Assembly (NCBI RefSeq): GCF_050947875.1
Contig: NC_134574.1
Span: forward strand, 157,832,699 to 157,896,698
DNA from: Dermacentor variabilis
Lineage: Eukaryota; Arthropoda; Arachnida; Ixodida; Ixodidae
Length of the DNA stretch: 64,000 bases
Direction: 5' to 3'
Under the pieces are notes generated by a model. The model made no database searches. It was not told the origin of the DNA and was given only the letters and a program-made list of their open reading frames with translations. Both the position numbers and the translations under genes were made by a program. Shown here piece by piece: positions 24,157 to 37,000 of this stretch. How positions within the stretch are numbered: position 1 is the stretch's first letter; each line of letters opens with the position of its first letter.

Positions 24157-27100
24157 ACACAAATGTATGTACCATCAGCATAAATTGAATCGCCAACGGG
24201 TAAAAGTCACACTTTCGTCCGAAAGGCGAAGTTTTAGTAGCGATAGCAAAGTATTAGACAACCGTGTGAAGCGAGCTTTGCATTTTGTCCGCAGGCTAAA
24301 CTACTGTAAACATTTGCCTACTAATCAAATTATCAAGCACGATGTCATGCGGGCACAGAAAGCACGAACAGATGTCACTCGATGGCCGTGGACACTTGCT
24401 GTCACAACGCCGGCGTGATGAAAAGTGGCAGCAGCGGCAAGAGAACGTTTCGTGTTGCCTATCGCTCAACGCGCCTCCGAAGCCTGAGATTACGCGACCT
24501 CCTAAACTAAGCACTCTTAAACACGGCGCACAAGAAGGTACCAGCCTTCTCGGCTCGGTCCAACTTTTGCACCGGCGGCAGATTACCTTCAAGACAGGGC
24601 GCACGGGGCTGTATCAAAGCCATCTAGAAATTTTTCTAGGTGGCTTTGGCTGTATACGCGCAGTCACGGCCGGGCTAGAGGAAGCGATGCGCGCTCAACC
24701 CCCCCCCCCTCCCCCGCACACACTTCACGCGTGAGAAGACGGCGTGCGTCAAGCCGGTTCATGCTCCCGCGCTTTCCCTCGCACCCTCGGCGCACGGACT
24801 CGATCTTAAGGCACATGGACTTTATCATCATCATAATCAGCCTGGTTACGCCCACTGTAGGGCAAAGGCCTCTCCCATACTTCTCCAACTACCCCGGTCA
24901 TGTACTAATTGTGGCCATGTCGTTCCTGCAAATTTCTTAATCTCATCCGCCCACCTAACCTTCTGCCGTCCCCTGCTACGCTTCCGGTCCCTTGGAATCC
25001 AGTCCGTAACCCTTAATGACCATCGGTTATCATGAACTTTATACGGTACCTCATGGCGACGACGACACCGTTTACGACGACACCAGAAATTCGCCTGGAG
25101 TGTTCATACGAGTGCTTTGGCAATAAATGTAATCAGAACACCTGTTAGACGTAACATGGGAATTATACGGCGGGCACTCTCCCGATGGCTGCGTTTTAGC
25201 TATGGGTAGCTCTAAGTGTGCGTTTTGTAGCCTGAATCTTGTCACTGTTACAAACATAGGCGAACATGAAGACACAACAATGCACACTGGTCGCTTTCGA
25301 TTCGTTAACGTTTCAATTTATGCTGATAATATGCCGTCTGCACCACAGAATGCTGTAAATGGCGAGTAGCGTAATTTCTTGCCAGTCTGAGCTCTTGGTT
25401 GTTTTTCTTTTTGTACTCTGCCTTCTGGCTTTCAACCTAAGAAAGGGCTACACTCTTAAAACTGCAAGCATGGAGGTTTTGCCAGCACGGGAATTATGGT
25501 TATTGCACGAATTTGCCTAAAATTTGTGATTCTGGCTTCGAACGACTTAGTGGCTTCGTAAGTTGATCATTTTCCACAACAAAATGGTGTTATAAAGGTA
25601 ACAATTAAAATTTGCAATGATTATATACATGTGCGCAGAGATTATTTGCCTTGCTCTATTTAGAAAACTATGAGTGCAATGATGAAGTAAATAACGTCGC
25701 GGGAACGCTTAAAGCTACAATCCCGCAGATTAGGCAAATTCATTTTAAAAATTAAATAATGGGGTTTTACGTGCCAGAACCACGATCAGATTATGAGGCA
25801 CGCCGTAGTGGGGGACGCCGAAAATTTGAACCACCTGGAGTTCTTTAACATGCACCTAAATCTAAGTACACGGGTGTTTTCGCATTTCGCCCCCATTGCA
25901 ATGCGGCCGCCGAGGCCGGGATTTGATCCCGCGACCTCGTGCTTAGAAAAATCCATGCACTACTGCGCTGTTCAGTATTATTTTCAACTATAGTCGTCAT
26001 TGCCATGGTACAGTTGCATTCCCGAGGCGTCAGAGTTCCCTCTTGTAATTTAGATAGGAAACTTAATGACGCCGATGTCGAAAGGCGGTGGCCTGGAACC
26101 GTGACGTCATGAAAATGAGCGAGCATAATTGGCCGGCGCATGTGTACAAAATTATTTTTTGTAATTGAACAGCAGGGCATTTAATTGTCGCTATACACAA
26201 ATGCTTATGTTTTCACCGACTAGTATATCATCATCAGCAGCAGCAGCCTGGTTACACCCACTGCAGGGCAAAGGCCTCTCCCATACTTCTCCAACTACCA
26301 CGGTCGTGTACTAATTGTGGCCATGTTGTCCCTGCAAACTTCTTAATCTCATCCGCCCACCTAACTTTCTGCCGCCCCCTGCTACGCTTCCATTCCCTTG
26401 GAATCCAGTCCCTAACCCTTAATGACCAACGGTTATCTTCTCTCCTCATTACATGTCCTGCCCATGCCCCCCCCCCATTTCTTTTCCTTGATTTCAACTA
26501 AGATGTCATTAACTTGCGTTTGTTCCCTCACCCAATCTGCTCTTATCCCTTAACGTGACACCCATCATTCTTCTTTCCATAGCTCGTTGCGTCGTGCCCT
26601 TTTCGTAAGCCTCCAGGTTTCTGCCCCATACGTGAGTACCGACTAAATAGGGTCGGTCACGTGCACTTACCCACTGTGATGGACCGCAGGTACATGTAGT
26701 AGTCCTGCCCCTTCAAGTCGGCACCCATCTCGCGGAGCGCCGAATCGTTCAACTCGCACAGCCTGCGGTGGGCCTCCGCTAGAACCGCGTCCCGTTTGTC
26801 GTTGCTATAAATAGAAGGTGAAGAAAGTGGAAAATGCGAGCCAGGGTCTGGACGCTCACATTTCGTCATATTGCCGAATCACGTGATGTTGGCGTTCTTA
26901 GCCAATCACAGGGGCCCTAGGAGCCCAGCGGGCCAATCAGAAGTGACAAGATGAGGATTTCGACAAATGTGGCGGAATTTGAACATTCAGAATAAGAACC
27001 CTGTATGATTAGGAAGCATGGAGGAAGGAAAAAGAAGAGAGCATTACGTAATGCAGCCAGCCTTGGCAAGCGAACGCTCCGCGAAGCCCATACATGGTGG

Positions 27101-30100
27101 CCCAACACGTGACCTGTTGCGTCGAGATCACGGAGCAAGAATCTATATTTGCCGAGACGTTTGCTTCCCAGTAGCTATGCCAGTAGTTTTCATTTGGCGT
27201 GCGCTTGTTCAGCTGCCCTGCCGTGGCTCTGCCTGCAGAGCGGGAACATTAAAACCAACCGCGGAGTTTGACATGCGATCACGTGCTGGGCCCACTTTTA
27301 CACTTTACAGAATCTTATTTTCCAAATCGCCTGTGGCAGATAGCATCTTTCTTCTTCTTTAGCTGGATTGTTACGACACATGCTGTAGTTTAGTAATTGT
27401 AGCCGGAGAGCTTGCAAGGCGTATATCCACTTGAGTTTCCACATATTATTTCCCAGTGTGTGGGACGAAATACACGGGTGTTCCACTTACCTTTGCACTT
27501 CAATGGATGAAAGAGCGTTTTGTTAAAAAGTAAGTGGAACAACAGTGCAGTTTTACGGCGAGTTTTGTGGCTCATACCTCCGAACTGACGTCATTCTGGA
27601 AATTAATTCTATTTGGATACGCCTTGCAAACTCACCGGCTACAAGTATTTGTTTGCAATATGTGCCGTGAAGCAATTCAGTTAATTAGTGAATATTTAAT
27701 AATTATTTGATTATGTTTCTCGCTTCCTCGTGCAAGTATTGTCCGCCTCTCTGACTAATTCAGCTCAATGACTAGAATTATGTTATCTGCAAAATGCGAT
27801 TTTTAAAATTCCGTGAAACTTAAAAATGATCCCCCGGTATAGCACTCCGCAACAGCCACAGCGCGCAGTTGCTCATCTCAGGACACGACAGAGGATGAAC
27901 CTTTTTTGATTTTGGAAATTTGACTGTATAATCTTGTTGTAGACGTGTGTGTGTTGTGTGTGTGGGTGTTCTTTAGAACAGTAAATTCCACCGATATCAG
28001 TGGAACACAGGCCTGTGGCTTCACAGTGACGTCATCGATGCCACTCAGCAAAGTTCGCAATTTGTTTTCTCCGCTAATAATCGATGTCCTCTCTAATTTC
28101 TTTCTTTTTGTCAAAAGATGCAAATAGAGCTTTGAAAGCATGCCTTCGTCAGTCTACCAGTCTCTGGCGTAAAGTTATTTCTCACTGACCGAAAAAGAAA
28201 ACCAAACGAAATTTAGGCGTCTATACCCTTCCAAGACCCGAATGCAGCTATGGGACGTATTTCCAAGTTGGTTTTTCTTGTCTACTGGCATGCATTCTGA
28301 AGGTAAGAGACATTTCTTAAAATTTAAATACCGCGGTTGAATGCCAAAAGCTGCAACTCCATGTACGTGGAGGAAGTGACCATATCCTTATGTTTGCTAT
28401 GTTAAAAATTGTATTTCATATTGCCTAAACGCAGAAATAAAGATGGAACTACGTGTAGTACGTATATTGCCATGTTGCTGCTACATCCTGGATTTTCATG
28501 CAATGTCAATTAGTTCGAAACACACTTCAAGGTTGCCTTCCTATACGTCTGTAACAATTCACAAAAGCCAACATCAATTTATTGTCAAATTTATCGAAAT
28601 CAGTAAACCACTTTCGTGCAGTTCTACATCCACTGGACCTCCTATCCAGAATGAATATTTCGAATAATCGCTTCCGAGTGAACTTTGTAAAAATAAATTG
28701 TAGGCAATATGCAATATATCGTAAAGGGATCTTAGCAGGACACATACGGGCACCTCCTTCACACTGATCATTGGTAGGAAAAAGAAACAGCTTAGGTTGA
28801 GCTGAGTATTGGTCAATTTGCGTTATGTTAAATTAAGGTATTGGTATAGTGACTGAATAATTGCGGATTTCAAATACAGCCGCTGAGAAGACGTTCTGTT
28901 TGTCCGAATTCTGACGTCATACCAGTTCGACGCGGCGTACGTTTCGTCAAACTACGTGAGTCTATACCGACCTCGCCGCGCGATTCAGCAAAGTAACGAT
29001 GCGTCTGCTTTCGGTGGTGACGTCACGTGCCAGTCTCGCCAAGCGCTCTGAGCGATCGTAGCGGTCGTCCAGCTCAGCCTGAAAAGTCCGGAACATCTTG
29101 ACGACCGGCAGAGACCCGTTAAAGCCGGAATGGCGTCTCCCCTCGGGCGGTCCCCGCGGAGTGTTCCGCGAAAACCGTCTGCCCCTGTCGTGGCCTGCAA
29201 CGGTGCAGGTATCACGTGTAAGGGCTCGGAAATTGAACCGAATGTTTATTCTGTCGCTGGCTGTATGATGACAACACATGCAAGTTTCGTGTACATTGGA
29301 GCCTATACAAACAGGCGTCGACCAGACGAGAGGTGATCGAATGTAAGCCGCTTCAACACATCACAAAAGGCTTTGAATGTGCCAGAAGAATCAGGGAAAT
29401 TGAGAATTAGCAGGATACAATGAAGTGGAAAGAAGAATGATGGGTGTAACGTTAAGGGATAAGAAAAGAGCAGATTGGGTGAGGGAACAAACGCAAGTTA
29501 ATGACATCTTAGTTGAAATCAAGAAAAAGAAATGGGCATGGGCAGGACATGTAATGAGGAGGGAATTAAGATTACCGATGGTCATTAAGGGTTACGGACT
29601 GGATTCCAAGGGAAGGGAAGCGTAACAGGGGGCGGCAGAAAGTTAGGTGGGCGGATGAGATTAAGAATTTGCAGGGACGACATGGCCACAATTAGTACAT
29701 GACTGGGGTATATAGTTGGAGAAGTATGGGAGAGGCCTTTGCCCTGTAGTGGGCGTAACCAGCCTGATGATGATGATGATGATGATGAATGAAGTGCCAA
29801 CGTGACTGTTTGGGCATGCTGGTATGACATAACCGAAGCTGTTAGCGCACAACAAGACGAGGTCGAGAAGTGGACATGCAACACGTCAATTATGAAAACC
29901 TTAACGAAAATTGCATTTTCCTTAACTGGAATGTAGAATTAATAAGTCAATAAGTCATGAAAGTAGGTGAAAAGGACTAGGCCAGAATTTTAGCACCGCT
30001 AACTTTCTAAGTATGCGATAGCATGATTAGATTGTGCAGTCTTGACTGATTTGAGCTACGGCAGTAGCTGTCTACCCTACCACTTTCTTGGGTATTCGCG

Positions 30101-32239
30101 CATGTATACCAAACCTGGTATGTTGGCCGGCGTCACTCAGAAGGCATCTAACTTCATCATTATGTCGCCCGAAGGAGACCAAATTTCCATAAAGGGCATG
30201 CCATTAGATATGTCATATCTTTCAACACGAAAATGTTATCTGCCGAGCTCCAGCGAAACTCTGTCCCATGTACACTTCAAGCACTCATCACGCCAATTTC
30301 CTGTCATTACCGCTAGATGGCGCGACTTTACCGTTTCGTATAGAGTTACGTATATATAACAGTAACTCTAGTTTCGTGTAGTGTCCCTGTATATGATCCC
30401 TGCGGGAGCATATACGCTTCTTGAGGGAGCATATACAGGAACACTAGTTTCGTGCAGAGTCACTTTGGCAGCATACTATATGCAGTAATTACCTCTTAGT
30501 TTTCGTGAGGCGGTGGGTGCCGAAAGGGGGAAGGTAGGGGAAGGGTAGGAAGACACGGAGGCGGGAATCGAGGGGTCAACCGCGGAAAGGTGGGCACACC
30601 GTGGTCGCGGGAGGAATGGTGAAAAGGGAAGGAGGAGGGAAGTGGCTCGCCCGCCCCGCCAAGGTCGCTCGCTTTTCACCTTATGCTGCACCTTATACCG
30701 CTCGATGCGCGCTCACCGAACGCGCATCTGTTAACCTTTGTATGATGTACGCGGGCGCGCGATGCCGCCAGAGCTTCGCGTCAACGGCGGCACGGGCGTT
30801 TGCATGCATGCACTTAATTACCGTGCAGTAAGCCAAGTGTCACATGCCTGAGCAGCAGCACACGTCCTTCGAGCTAAACTGTAGTTAATTAAACGACTGC
30901 GCACATTTGTGTGCTTATAATTGTGAATGTTCAACAAAGCTGCCACAGCTTTTTAGAACGCACGTTTAACTTTCGTGTTATGACCAATTTCTCCGAAAGA
31001 GAGACCAACCATTTCTTTTTAATTCAGTCTTTAGTCCTTGTCAGCTGTTTTAGTTGAGGTGAACGCGCGGTTGAATTACACAGCGCAGTCTGGTGTTAAG
31101 TGGAACACGTGCGCTACGTTTACGAGATATATATACAGCTGTTCCACATAACACTGGATTGTGCAGCGGTAGCCTATCTTTTTCGCTTAAAGACATTGTG
31201 AAAGTCTGCCGCAAACATCCGGAACTTACTCAAAGTTAAATAAAGAATGGCTTAGGCGTAGTTTCGTTAACCAATTAATTAAGGTGCAGCAAAACCTCGT
31301 TTCCATATACGTGGCTCTAAGAATTGACTTCAAGAAAGGCCCCGACACTACCCCTGTAAACATCCGGGGCTCCGCGATTTGACCAAACAAGTGGTACTAT
31401 GTTGGTGGCAATCAATTGAGTAATACTACCATGTATACGCATGCCAAAGAAAATTTTAAGGCGCGAGCGTCAACCACTTGCCTCCGTTTTTGCGGCCCTT
31501 GTAAGCTGGCTTGCTCTGTCCACTCATGCGTCACCGAGTTGATAAAGACGTGCGCGTGGCAAGGAACAAAGATGAACACGTTGCCGAGGGTTCTACCGGG
31601 AAATGGCACTGAGGAGTAGGCGGGGCTTTGGTGAGATGATGATGATCATCATCAGCTATCGCACGCACCCACTACGGGGTAGCACAAAGAAGCAGTGCCA
31701 ACGGGCAGCCAATGAAACTAACGAGTGCTTCGAGGAAATGTGCGAACATAAATATGTGCCAACTGAACAAGAACAACTCGGAAGCAAGAACAATAAAGTG
31801 ACGTTAAACATTTAGATCGTGAACCGCTGCGGTAGAGAACTTCAAGCGGAGAACGGGCGTTACGCATGTACTTCGTCTTCCGACCACAGTCAGGTTAAAT
31901 AAATAGAATAAAGAAAAAGCAGAAGTTTACATATGAACACAGCAGACGAAAGCGAAATATGTCGCAGCCAAGATAAAGCATAAAAATATATACGTGGCTC
32001 TGTTATAGCAAACACGAGAGACCATGCAGTGGAGCTGGGGGAAGGCCAGCGATCTAGTGCCAAACAGCACACAATTAAGACGAGCGCCGGCGACGCGTCC
32101 CTACGGCGTCCGCTAAAAGGCGTCTACTACGGAGTCCGCGATTCGCACGCCCCTCCTCCCTCGCCTCACCCCACGCCTCGCGCGCCACAGGAGAGGGCAA
32201 GCATCCGGGCTTGATGCGGGCCGCGTTCCTGGCTCGCAT
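22201..32239 (-). CDS. TSNAX-A: divergent TRAX paralogue, likely nuclease-dead
   Basis: Secure exons, in order: 29194-28972, 26804-26671, 23667-23558, 22611-22201; phases all agree. A tentative first exon is 32239-32170. TRAX pairs with translin in C3PO, an endoribonuclease that removes Argonaute passenger strands and processes tRNA. Family words are present: [55 protein letters not shown] and VCRFLRDLY. The human active site uses E126, E129, D193 and E197. Here the first glutamate, the aspartate and the last glutamate are kept, but E129 is arginine (QEYVRAV; codon AGA). The family C-terminal PKHMLADVF-like segment is replaced by a serine/alanine/glycine-rich tail. The sequence is GC-rich compared with its neighbour. 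The open frame, clean splice sites and a poly(A) signal argue against a simple pseudogene. Confidence 0.88.
22845..23000 (+). mobile_element. 3' end fragment of a non-LTR retrotransposon
   Basis: A gcggcgggcccgggagacgg-type GC-rich stretch leads into ttaataaatgtttctcctcc and a (ctc)-rich tail. It looks like the 3' terminus of a tick LINE with an AATAAA-containing tail. Assignment rests on recollection of similar tick sequences. It lies in the intron between the last two TSNAX-A exons. Confidence 0.4.
23350..23417. repeat. (ATTT)n microsatellite
   Basis: About 17 uninterrupted tetranucleotide units in the last intron of TSNAX-A. Confidence 0.98.
23558..23667 (-). CDS. TSNAX-A exon carrying the active-site glutamate to arginine change
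   Basis: A 110-nt exon flanked by an ag acceptor and gtaatc donor. It encodes the helix with the first two catalytic glutamates of TRAX. The first (QEY) is kept; the second is AGA, arginine. The matching TSNAX-B exon (35287-35178) has the same length and keeps both glutamates (QEYVEAV). Confidence 0.92.
23861..23907. repeat. (AC)n(TA)n compound microsatellite
   Basis: About nine AC units run directly into about 14 TA units. It lies in a TSNAX-A intron. Confidence 0.98.
24108..24156. repeat. (TTG)n microsatellite
   Basis: About 16 units of ttg in a TSNAX-A intron. Confidence 0.98.
24822..25050 (-). mobile_element. Non-LTR retrotransposon ORF2 C-terminal and 3' end fragment
   Basis: The plus strand reads atcatcatcataatcagcct, then gttacgcccactgtagggca and on to aatccagtccgtaaccctta. 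On the minus strand this is the C-terminus of an endonuclease-reverse transcriptase protein ([19 protein letters not shown]), ending with a (GAT)-rich tail. Related copies lie at 26224-26655 and 29411-29790. Confidence 0.8.
25746..25948 (-). mobile_element. Ruka-type SINE, head-truncated
   Basis: Tail (aataatggggttttacgtgc), body (tctaagtacacgggtgtttt) and B-box region (gggatttgatcccgcgacct on the plus strand) are present. The A-box end is missing after 25948. It lies in a TSNAX-A intron. Confidence 0.85.
26224..26655 (-). mobile_element. Non-LTR retrotransposon ORF2 C-terminal fragment, longer copy
   Basis: The minus strand encodes [20 protein letters not shown], then [20 protein letters not shown] and [20 protein letters not shown], the typical C-terminus of a non-LTR endonuclease-reverse transcriptase protein. 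A frame break near the cccccccc run (26467) shows it is not functional. The 3' end lies at the left. Confidence 0.85.
29411..29790 (+). mobile_element. Non-LTR retrotransposon ORF2 C-terminal fragment, plus orientation
   Basis: Encodes [20 protein letters not shown] and [11 protein letters not shown], then shifts frame. The 3' end is followed by a (GAT)n tail at 29767-29789. It lies just upstream of the secure TSNAX-A exon 2, within its first intron. Confidence 0.85.
30345..30470. repeat. Imperfect hairpin with gtatatgctccct arms
   Basis: tagtgtccctgtatatgatc and the inverse of gagcatatacaggaacacta face each other across about 25 bases. Outside them, agtttcgtg occurs directly on both sides (30369 and 30448). 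It is a small foldback of unknown origin. Confidence 0.6.
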
Positions 32240-32300
32240 TCGCACCGCTCCTTCTCCCCCTCTAGGCTCCACCCACCCTCGCCGCGTCGCTATGCTGCGC
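30480..32300. other. First-intron or promoter region of TSNAX-A, no further exon recognised
   Basis: Two GC-rich blocks (about 30500-30800 and 32060-32300) stand out from the AT-rich surroundings, and either could be a promoter region. An imperfect inverted pair containing ggtgttaagtggaacac/tgttccacataacac lies at 31090-31160; a similar gtggaaca pair is at 27470-27545. Confidence 0.35.
32170..32239 (-). CDS. Candidate first coding exon of TSNAX-A
   Basis: A GC-rich block whose minus strand reads ATG, then [20 protein letters not shown] and three more codons, then a gtgagg donor leaving one base. That phase joins correctly to the secure exon at 29194. It has no sequence likeness to the TSNAX-B first exon, so it rests only on phase, an ATG and a CpG-rich setting. 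Confidence 0.35.
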
Positions 32301-32402
32301 GATGTTATTTTTATACTCTGTTTTCACTCTCCCTCAGCTCTTCCTCCTCCGGCTAGCAGCGAACGTCAAGAGAAACCCAGCGGGCTTCTAACAGCTCCAT
32401 TG

Positions 32403-32426
32403 TAAAAAAAAAAAAAAAAAAAAAAA
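32403..32426. repeat. Poly(A) tract
   Basis: About 24 consecutive A residues, possibly the tail of a decayed retroelement. No element could be defined to its left. Confidence 0.7.
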
Positions 32427-32429
32427 TCC

Positions 32430-33900
32430 CCTAATAGCAAGACTCATGAATTTAGCCAGCTTAGCGGAACATACTTCTCTCAGCGGAGCCTTCAAGAGGC
32501 CCTTGAACACTTTCCCAGCCACTGTCTGACCTGATTATTTCGGCTCTTCATTTACAGCGTTAAATGGAAGTCCAGGACTTTTAAACCCTACAAATATATT
32601 TGCAACCCTCCGCGCGCCATATTTTCGGTTTCATTTCTACAATGTTGCGACGTGATGGAGCAGTAGTGGGCACGTGGGAGCAGAACATGGCGACATATCA
32701 ACACTCGCTCTGGCTCACTCGCTCGTCTGCTATGCTGCTACATCGGCTCTCACAAGGATGTAGCAGCAAAGCAGGCGACCGAGTGACCTGCAGCGTGTCA
32801 ATACCTTGAAATGCCCTGCTCACACATGACAAATTTCTGCGTCAAAACGTTACAACACAGCGACCTTTTGGGAAACGAGACCCAAACTGCCTGCAGAAAA
32901 GCTATTATAATGAAATGTTTAGTGCACGCTGCTAATTGCTAGTATATTTTATAGGGTTTAGAGGTCTAGTACATTCTTTTAATGCAAGCATATTGAATCG
33001 AAGGTATCATATTCGTATTCCTTTAAGCATGTACCAGTCACTGCTGCACTGGACTGCCACATGTGAGGTTTTCATGCTCACTGAAACCACTGTGTGGTCA
33101 ATTCACCATTTATCCGCACTCGAAGCACGACATGTACGTGGGTATATCAAATGCTTAAGTTAGTATATTGTCAGGCTTAACAGTTTTTTAATCACCTTTA
33201 GCAAGTAGTAGCACAATGTCACCACATGGGCCAGACTTGATCGAGCGACGTCCCGTACATGTGGCGGCACTATCACGTATTCCGCGCAGACAAAAAAAAA
33301 AAAAAAAAAACAGGAGAAGAAGAAAGACTTCCCTTCACTGTGTGTTCAGTTGGAAGGCAAGTTCAATGCAAGTGACCAAGTCTCTAAACGGCATGTTTCA
33401 GATTGTTTTTCATTTTTGAAGTGGCGAACAGCAACATGTCAACATAGTCGTTCATTAACAAGCATATGCACCGCAAGAGTGGCAGTTTTGCCTGCAGGGC
33501 GAAACAGCAACAGCAATAACAAGTTTAGAGTTGTGCTCCAGCTCCTCGGATGGTGTTCTAACCATAGGCGTGGCCGACAGGTTGGCGCAACACATCGTGC
33601 CAGGCAACTGCTGCGGTGCACCATATACATTGCACCTCGACCGATACACCAGGCGTCGATGAGGAGCGCTACAGCAACATCGCACTCAGATGGTGCACGG
33701 TTGATTAGCGACCATTGAAAGTATTTGATAGATTGACGTTTTGTCCGTTCCTCTCAAACCAGACCATGCACGTGACGGTGTGCACAATGGACTTCTGTCA
33801 TTTTTGCAGTCAAGCACACCGTCCATTCTTGGGAGACCACTCCATGCATATACTGTCGATAGCGCAACAGCAGCGTGCCACAACGTGAATAAGCCGCAAT
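32430..33900. other. Intergenic spacer between TSNAX-A and TSNAX-B, no gene recognised
   Basis: A second poly(A) tract lies at 33292-33311. The open frames show no recognisable features. Confidence 0.4.
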
Positions 33901-33920
33901 AAACACACAGAGCAATACCC

Positions 33921-33926
33921 TTTATT
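33921..33926 (-). terminator. Poly(A) signal AATAAA of TSNAX-B
   Basis: tttatt on the plus strand, giving ggtAATAAAggg on the minus strand about 95 nt after the TSNAX-B stop. Confidence 0.7.
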
Positions 33927-34019
33927 ACCGTCCAACATTCGAATGGCAGTGTCTCGCACAAACAACAAAGAAAACAAAAGTACAAAGTGTCGCTCCATAA
34001 AATGCGTGGATTTTTTGGA

Positions 34020-37000
34020 TCAACCACAGTCTGGAGATTCTTTCTCGGGTAATGGAGCACTGAACATGTCCGCAAGCATGTGACTGGGCATCTCCGAGCC
34101 GCGGACCTTGATGGTGTAGCAGGCGTTCTCGACTTTGCGAACGCTCTGGAAGAGCGTCCACACCTTGCGGTTCATCTCTCGGCCAGCGGTGTTCCCGAAG
34201 CCGAGAAAACCCGTGTACATGTCACGAAGGAAACGGCACAGCACGAACGGTTCCTCCAGGTTACCCTGGCCGACCGCGTTGATGCACTTGCGCATCAGTT
34301 CGCCCGTCAGATCAGCGACGCCCAGCATGTAGTCCAGTGGTGTGATTTCCAGAGAAAACTTGCCAGGTGGCGATTGTGACGCGGGCTCGTCAGCCATCTC
34401 GCTCTCGGCTGCCTGCGTGAATGAAAATATTTATTTTGAATTTTGAGCGAACGACTCATTTTTATTTGACTCAGTCTGTGAACACCTCAAGGGTTCGCAG
34501 GCTTGAAGGCCTATAAGCAAATTAACAGAGGCTGAATGTGGCTTTTCTCCCATGCACGGTCGCAGCCAAATACTGGTGAAAATGTCACAAGTATGCTGCC
34601 GACTACGAAACTCGCTAAAAGCGGTGGGAAGGGGGGAGGGGGAGGGGGAGTCTACTCCAGGGGTGTATGGCGGGGCCGTGAGAGCCCTATGTTGAAAGCA
34701 ATCTGCAATGCAGACAGTCTAGGTGCACCTGGGGCCGCAAGCTTCGTGCGTGCTACAGCACCTATACGTTTGCGCGTCATCTATGCTCGCAAAGCGAAAT
34801 GTCACTATAACTTTTTTACTACTGCGGAAACCACGCACCTCTCTCTACACGTCATGCGAGGCAAACAGTGACAACATTGCAGACTGGATGCTAGAAGGAA
34901 CACCATCGTCAGTGTCACCCGGTGACAAACCATCAGAAGTGTGCACACTAATTGGGGAGGCCCCCACAGAGGAGCGACACCTTCTTGCAGCCTCTCATTA
35001 TTGTACCCTCGTGAAGCTTCGGAGCCAGCCGGCCACACAAACCGGAATTCCCGAGCGCATGCGCATTAGGCCAGTACGGACAAGCACTTCCAGCTCCTAA
35101 AGAAACGTACTTCGTTTTAATTATTAAATTGATCCTCAAAGAGTTAGGAGTGTATAGTCATGCACACAAGTACCTACCTCTGCCTGTTCAACATACACCA
35201 GGGCCTTGTGAATCTCATCCAAGTTGACCAGGTGGCCATCTTTGATGTAGTGAAAGTAGGTCACTGCTTCGACATACTCCTGAATACCTGCATGCAGGTA
35301 ATGAACAATTACAGCACCCATTACATGCATGACATCTAAGCAATCCTGCTCCTCTTTCATTGATGCATTCTGTGAAATAGGATATTTAGAGGCTTCGTAA
35401 ACTAACACTAGTCTCCATGCTTCGCTTCACCAACACTCAGCAGCACTGCAACACCTATGGGGTCAAGTCAGTCAACCAGAAAAGAGCGCCCGAAGAAGGG
35501 CTTGTTCAATATCCAGTGTCAGTCGACTTAGCATGCGATGCCCGTTTGAAGGAAGGATTAACCAAGAATTGGCGGCTGGTGGCAGCTGGAATTTGTGCCT
35601 GCCAGATGCCACAAATCTATTACTCAAGGAAATATATACATGGTCTTTGGAAATTGGCATAATAGGAGGAAGCTTTAGCTCAGGGTGAATACTGATGCCG
35701 CGCATTCAAATACATGTAAAATGCCTAAACGCTTTTAGGAGACACCCCCTGAACCAACTTGAATTAAATTTGTTGCATTTGTGAGAGAAAGCTAAATTCT
35801 AGAGACTGCAGGAAGCAGAATTTTCATTTTAAGGGTTGGATTCTTTTACAAAAATTGATGAAAATTGGTAACATAAAAATAAGTTGATGCACAAATTTAC
35901 ATATCTGCAACTACGCACCAAGAACAGATACCATAGTTCTGTAGACTGCACCAGTTATAGAATCTAAAGCGGAAAAGCTTTATATCCCCTTCAGGCGGCA
36001 ATTATTTCTGTTGATATAAAACTTAATTTCACTGCATTCCTTACATTTTCGGAATTATAGAAAGCATACAGCTGCAGAATAGAATTTAGAAAGAAAGAAA
36101 TTCAGTAATATCGAAATACAGCTTTTGAAGAAGCCTTGTAAACAACGTAACAAATTCACGTAAGATGTAAAATGACATATCAAATTTGGCCGCTTTGAAT
36201 TATCTAATGGATGCTGTTTACAGAACCAGGATATCTGTTCTTGATGCAGAGCTAAGAATTTGTACACTTCGTGCTTCTTTTCTTTTTTTAATTTCGCATT
36301 TTTGAAAATTTTTGCAATAAAATTCATGCCCTAAATAGAAATTACGCTTCCAACAGTCACTAGAATTTAACTTTCTCTCTCAAATGCAACAAATTTCATT
36401 AAAATTGGCTCAGGGGTTATCTCAGAAAAACGTTTTTGCATTTTACATGTATTTAATAGGCCACGTCGGAGTTCGGCCTGAGCTAAAGCTTCCTCTTAGG
36501 AATCAACACCAAAAAGACCAAAACACTGCTGTTTCATGAAAAAAAAAAAAAGAAGTGACATTGTGCTAGGTTCTTCTACTATTCAAGTTGCCACCTCTGT
36601 TAAAACAGGCATGTTTTAATCATGACATGTCCTGCAAGACACATACCAATTTCACTGCTGGCTAGCTGTCGCGGGTTATTGGTCACGTGTACAATCCTAC
36701 AACTTTCGCTTGGCACCAAAATTTTCATCTATAACAGCGTGCGTGTCACTCACCTCAATTACTACTTTCTTGTTAGGTCACTACCTCTTCCACGAATACT
36801 AACCCTTCGTTTGTTTTACAGAAAAAATACGCCCACTTTATTTGTGGCGTGAGCTTTCATTACCCATCGCAACCACACTTTGAAAAACTTGACACTGTGA
36901 ATTTCCTTGCATTCTTTCTCTCTCTCTTGACACTCTGAAATTCAGATATTTTTAATTATCGGTTAGCTCTCACCAATACAAAGGAATGAAAACAAAACAA

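Noticed and set aside
22201..29194. TSNAX-A as a processed or dead pseudogene
   Set aside because: It has introns with intact splice sites and conserved phases, no stop codons in any exon, and a poly(A) signal.
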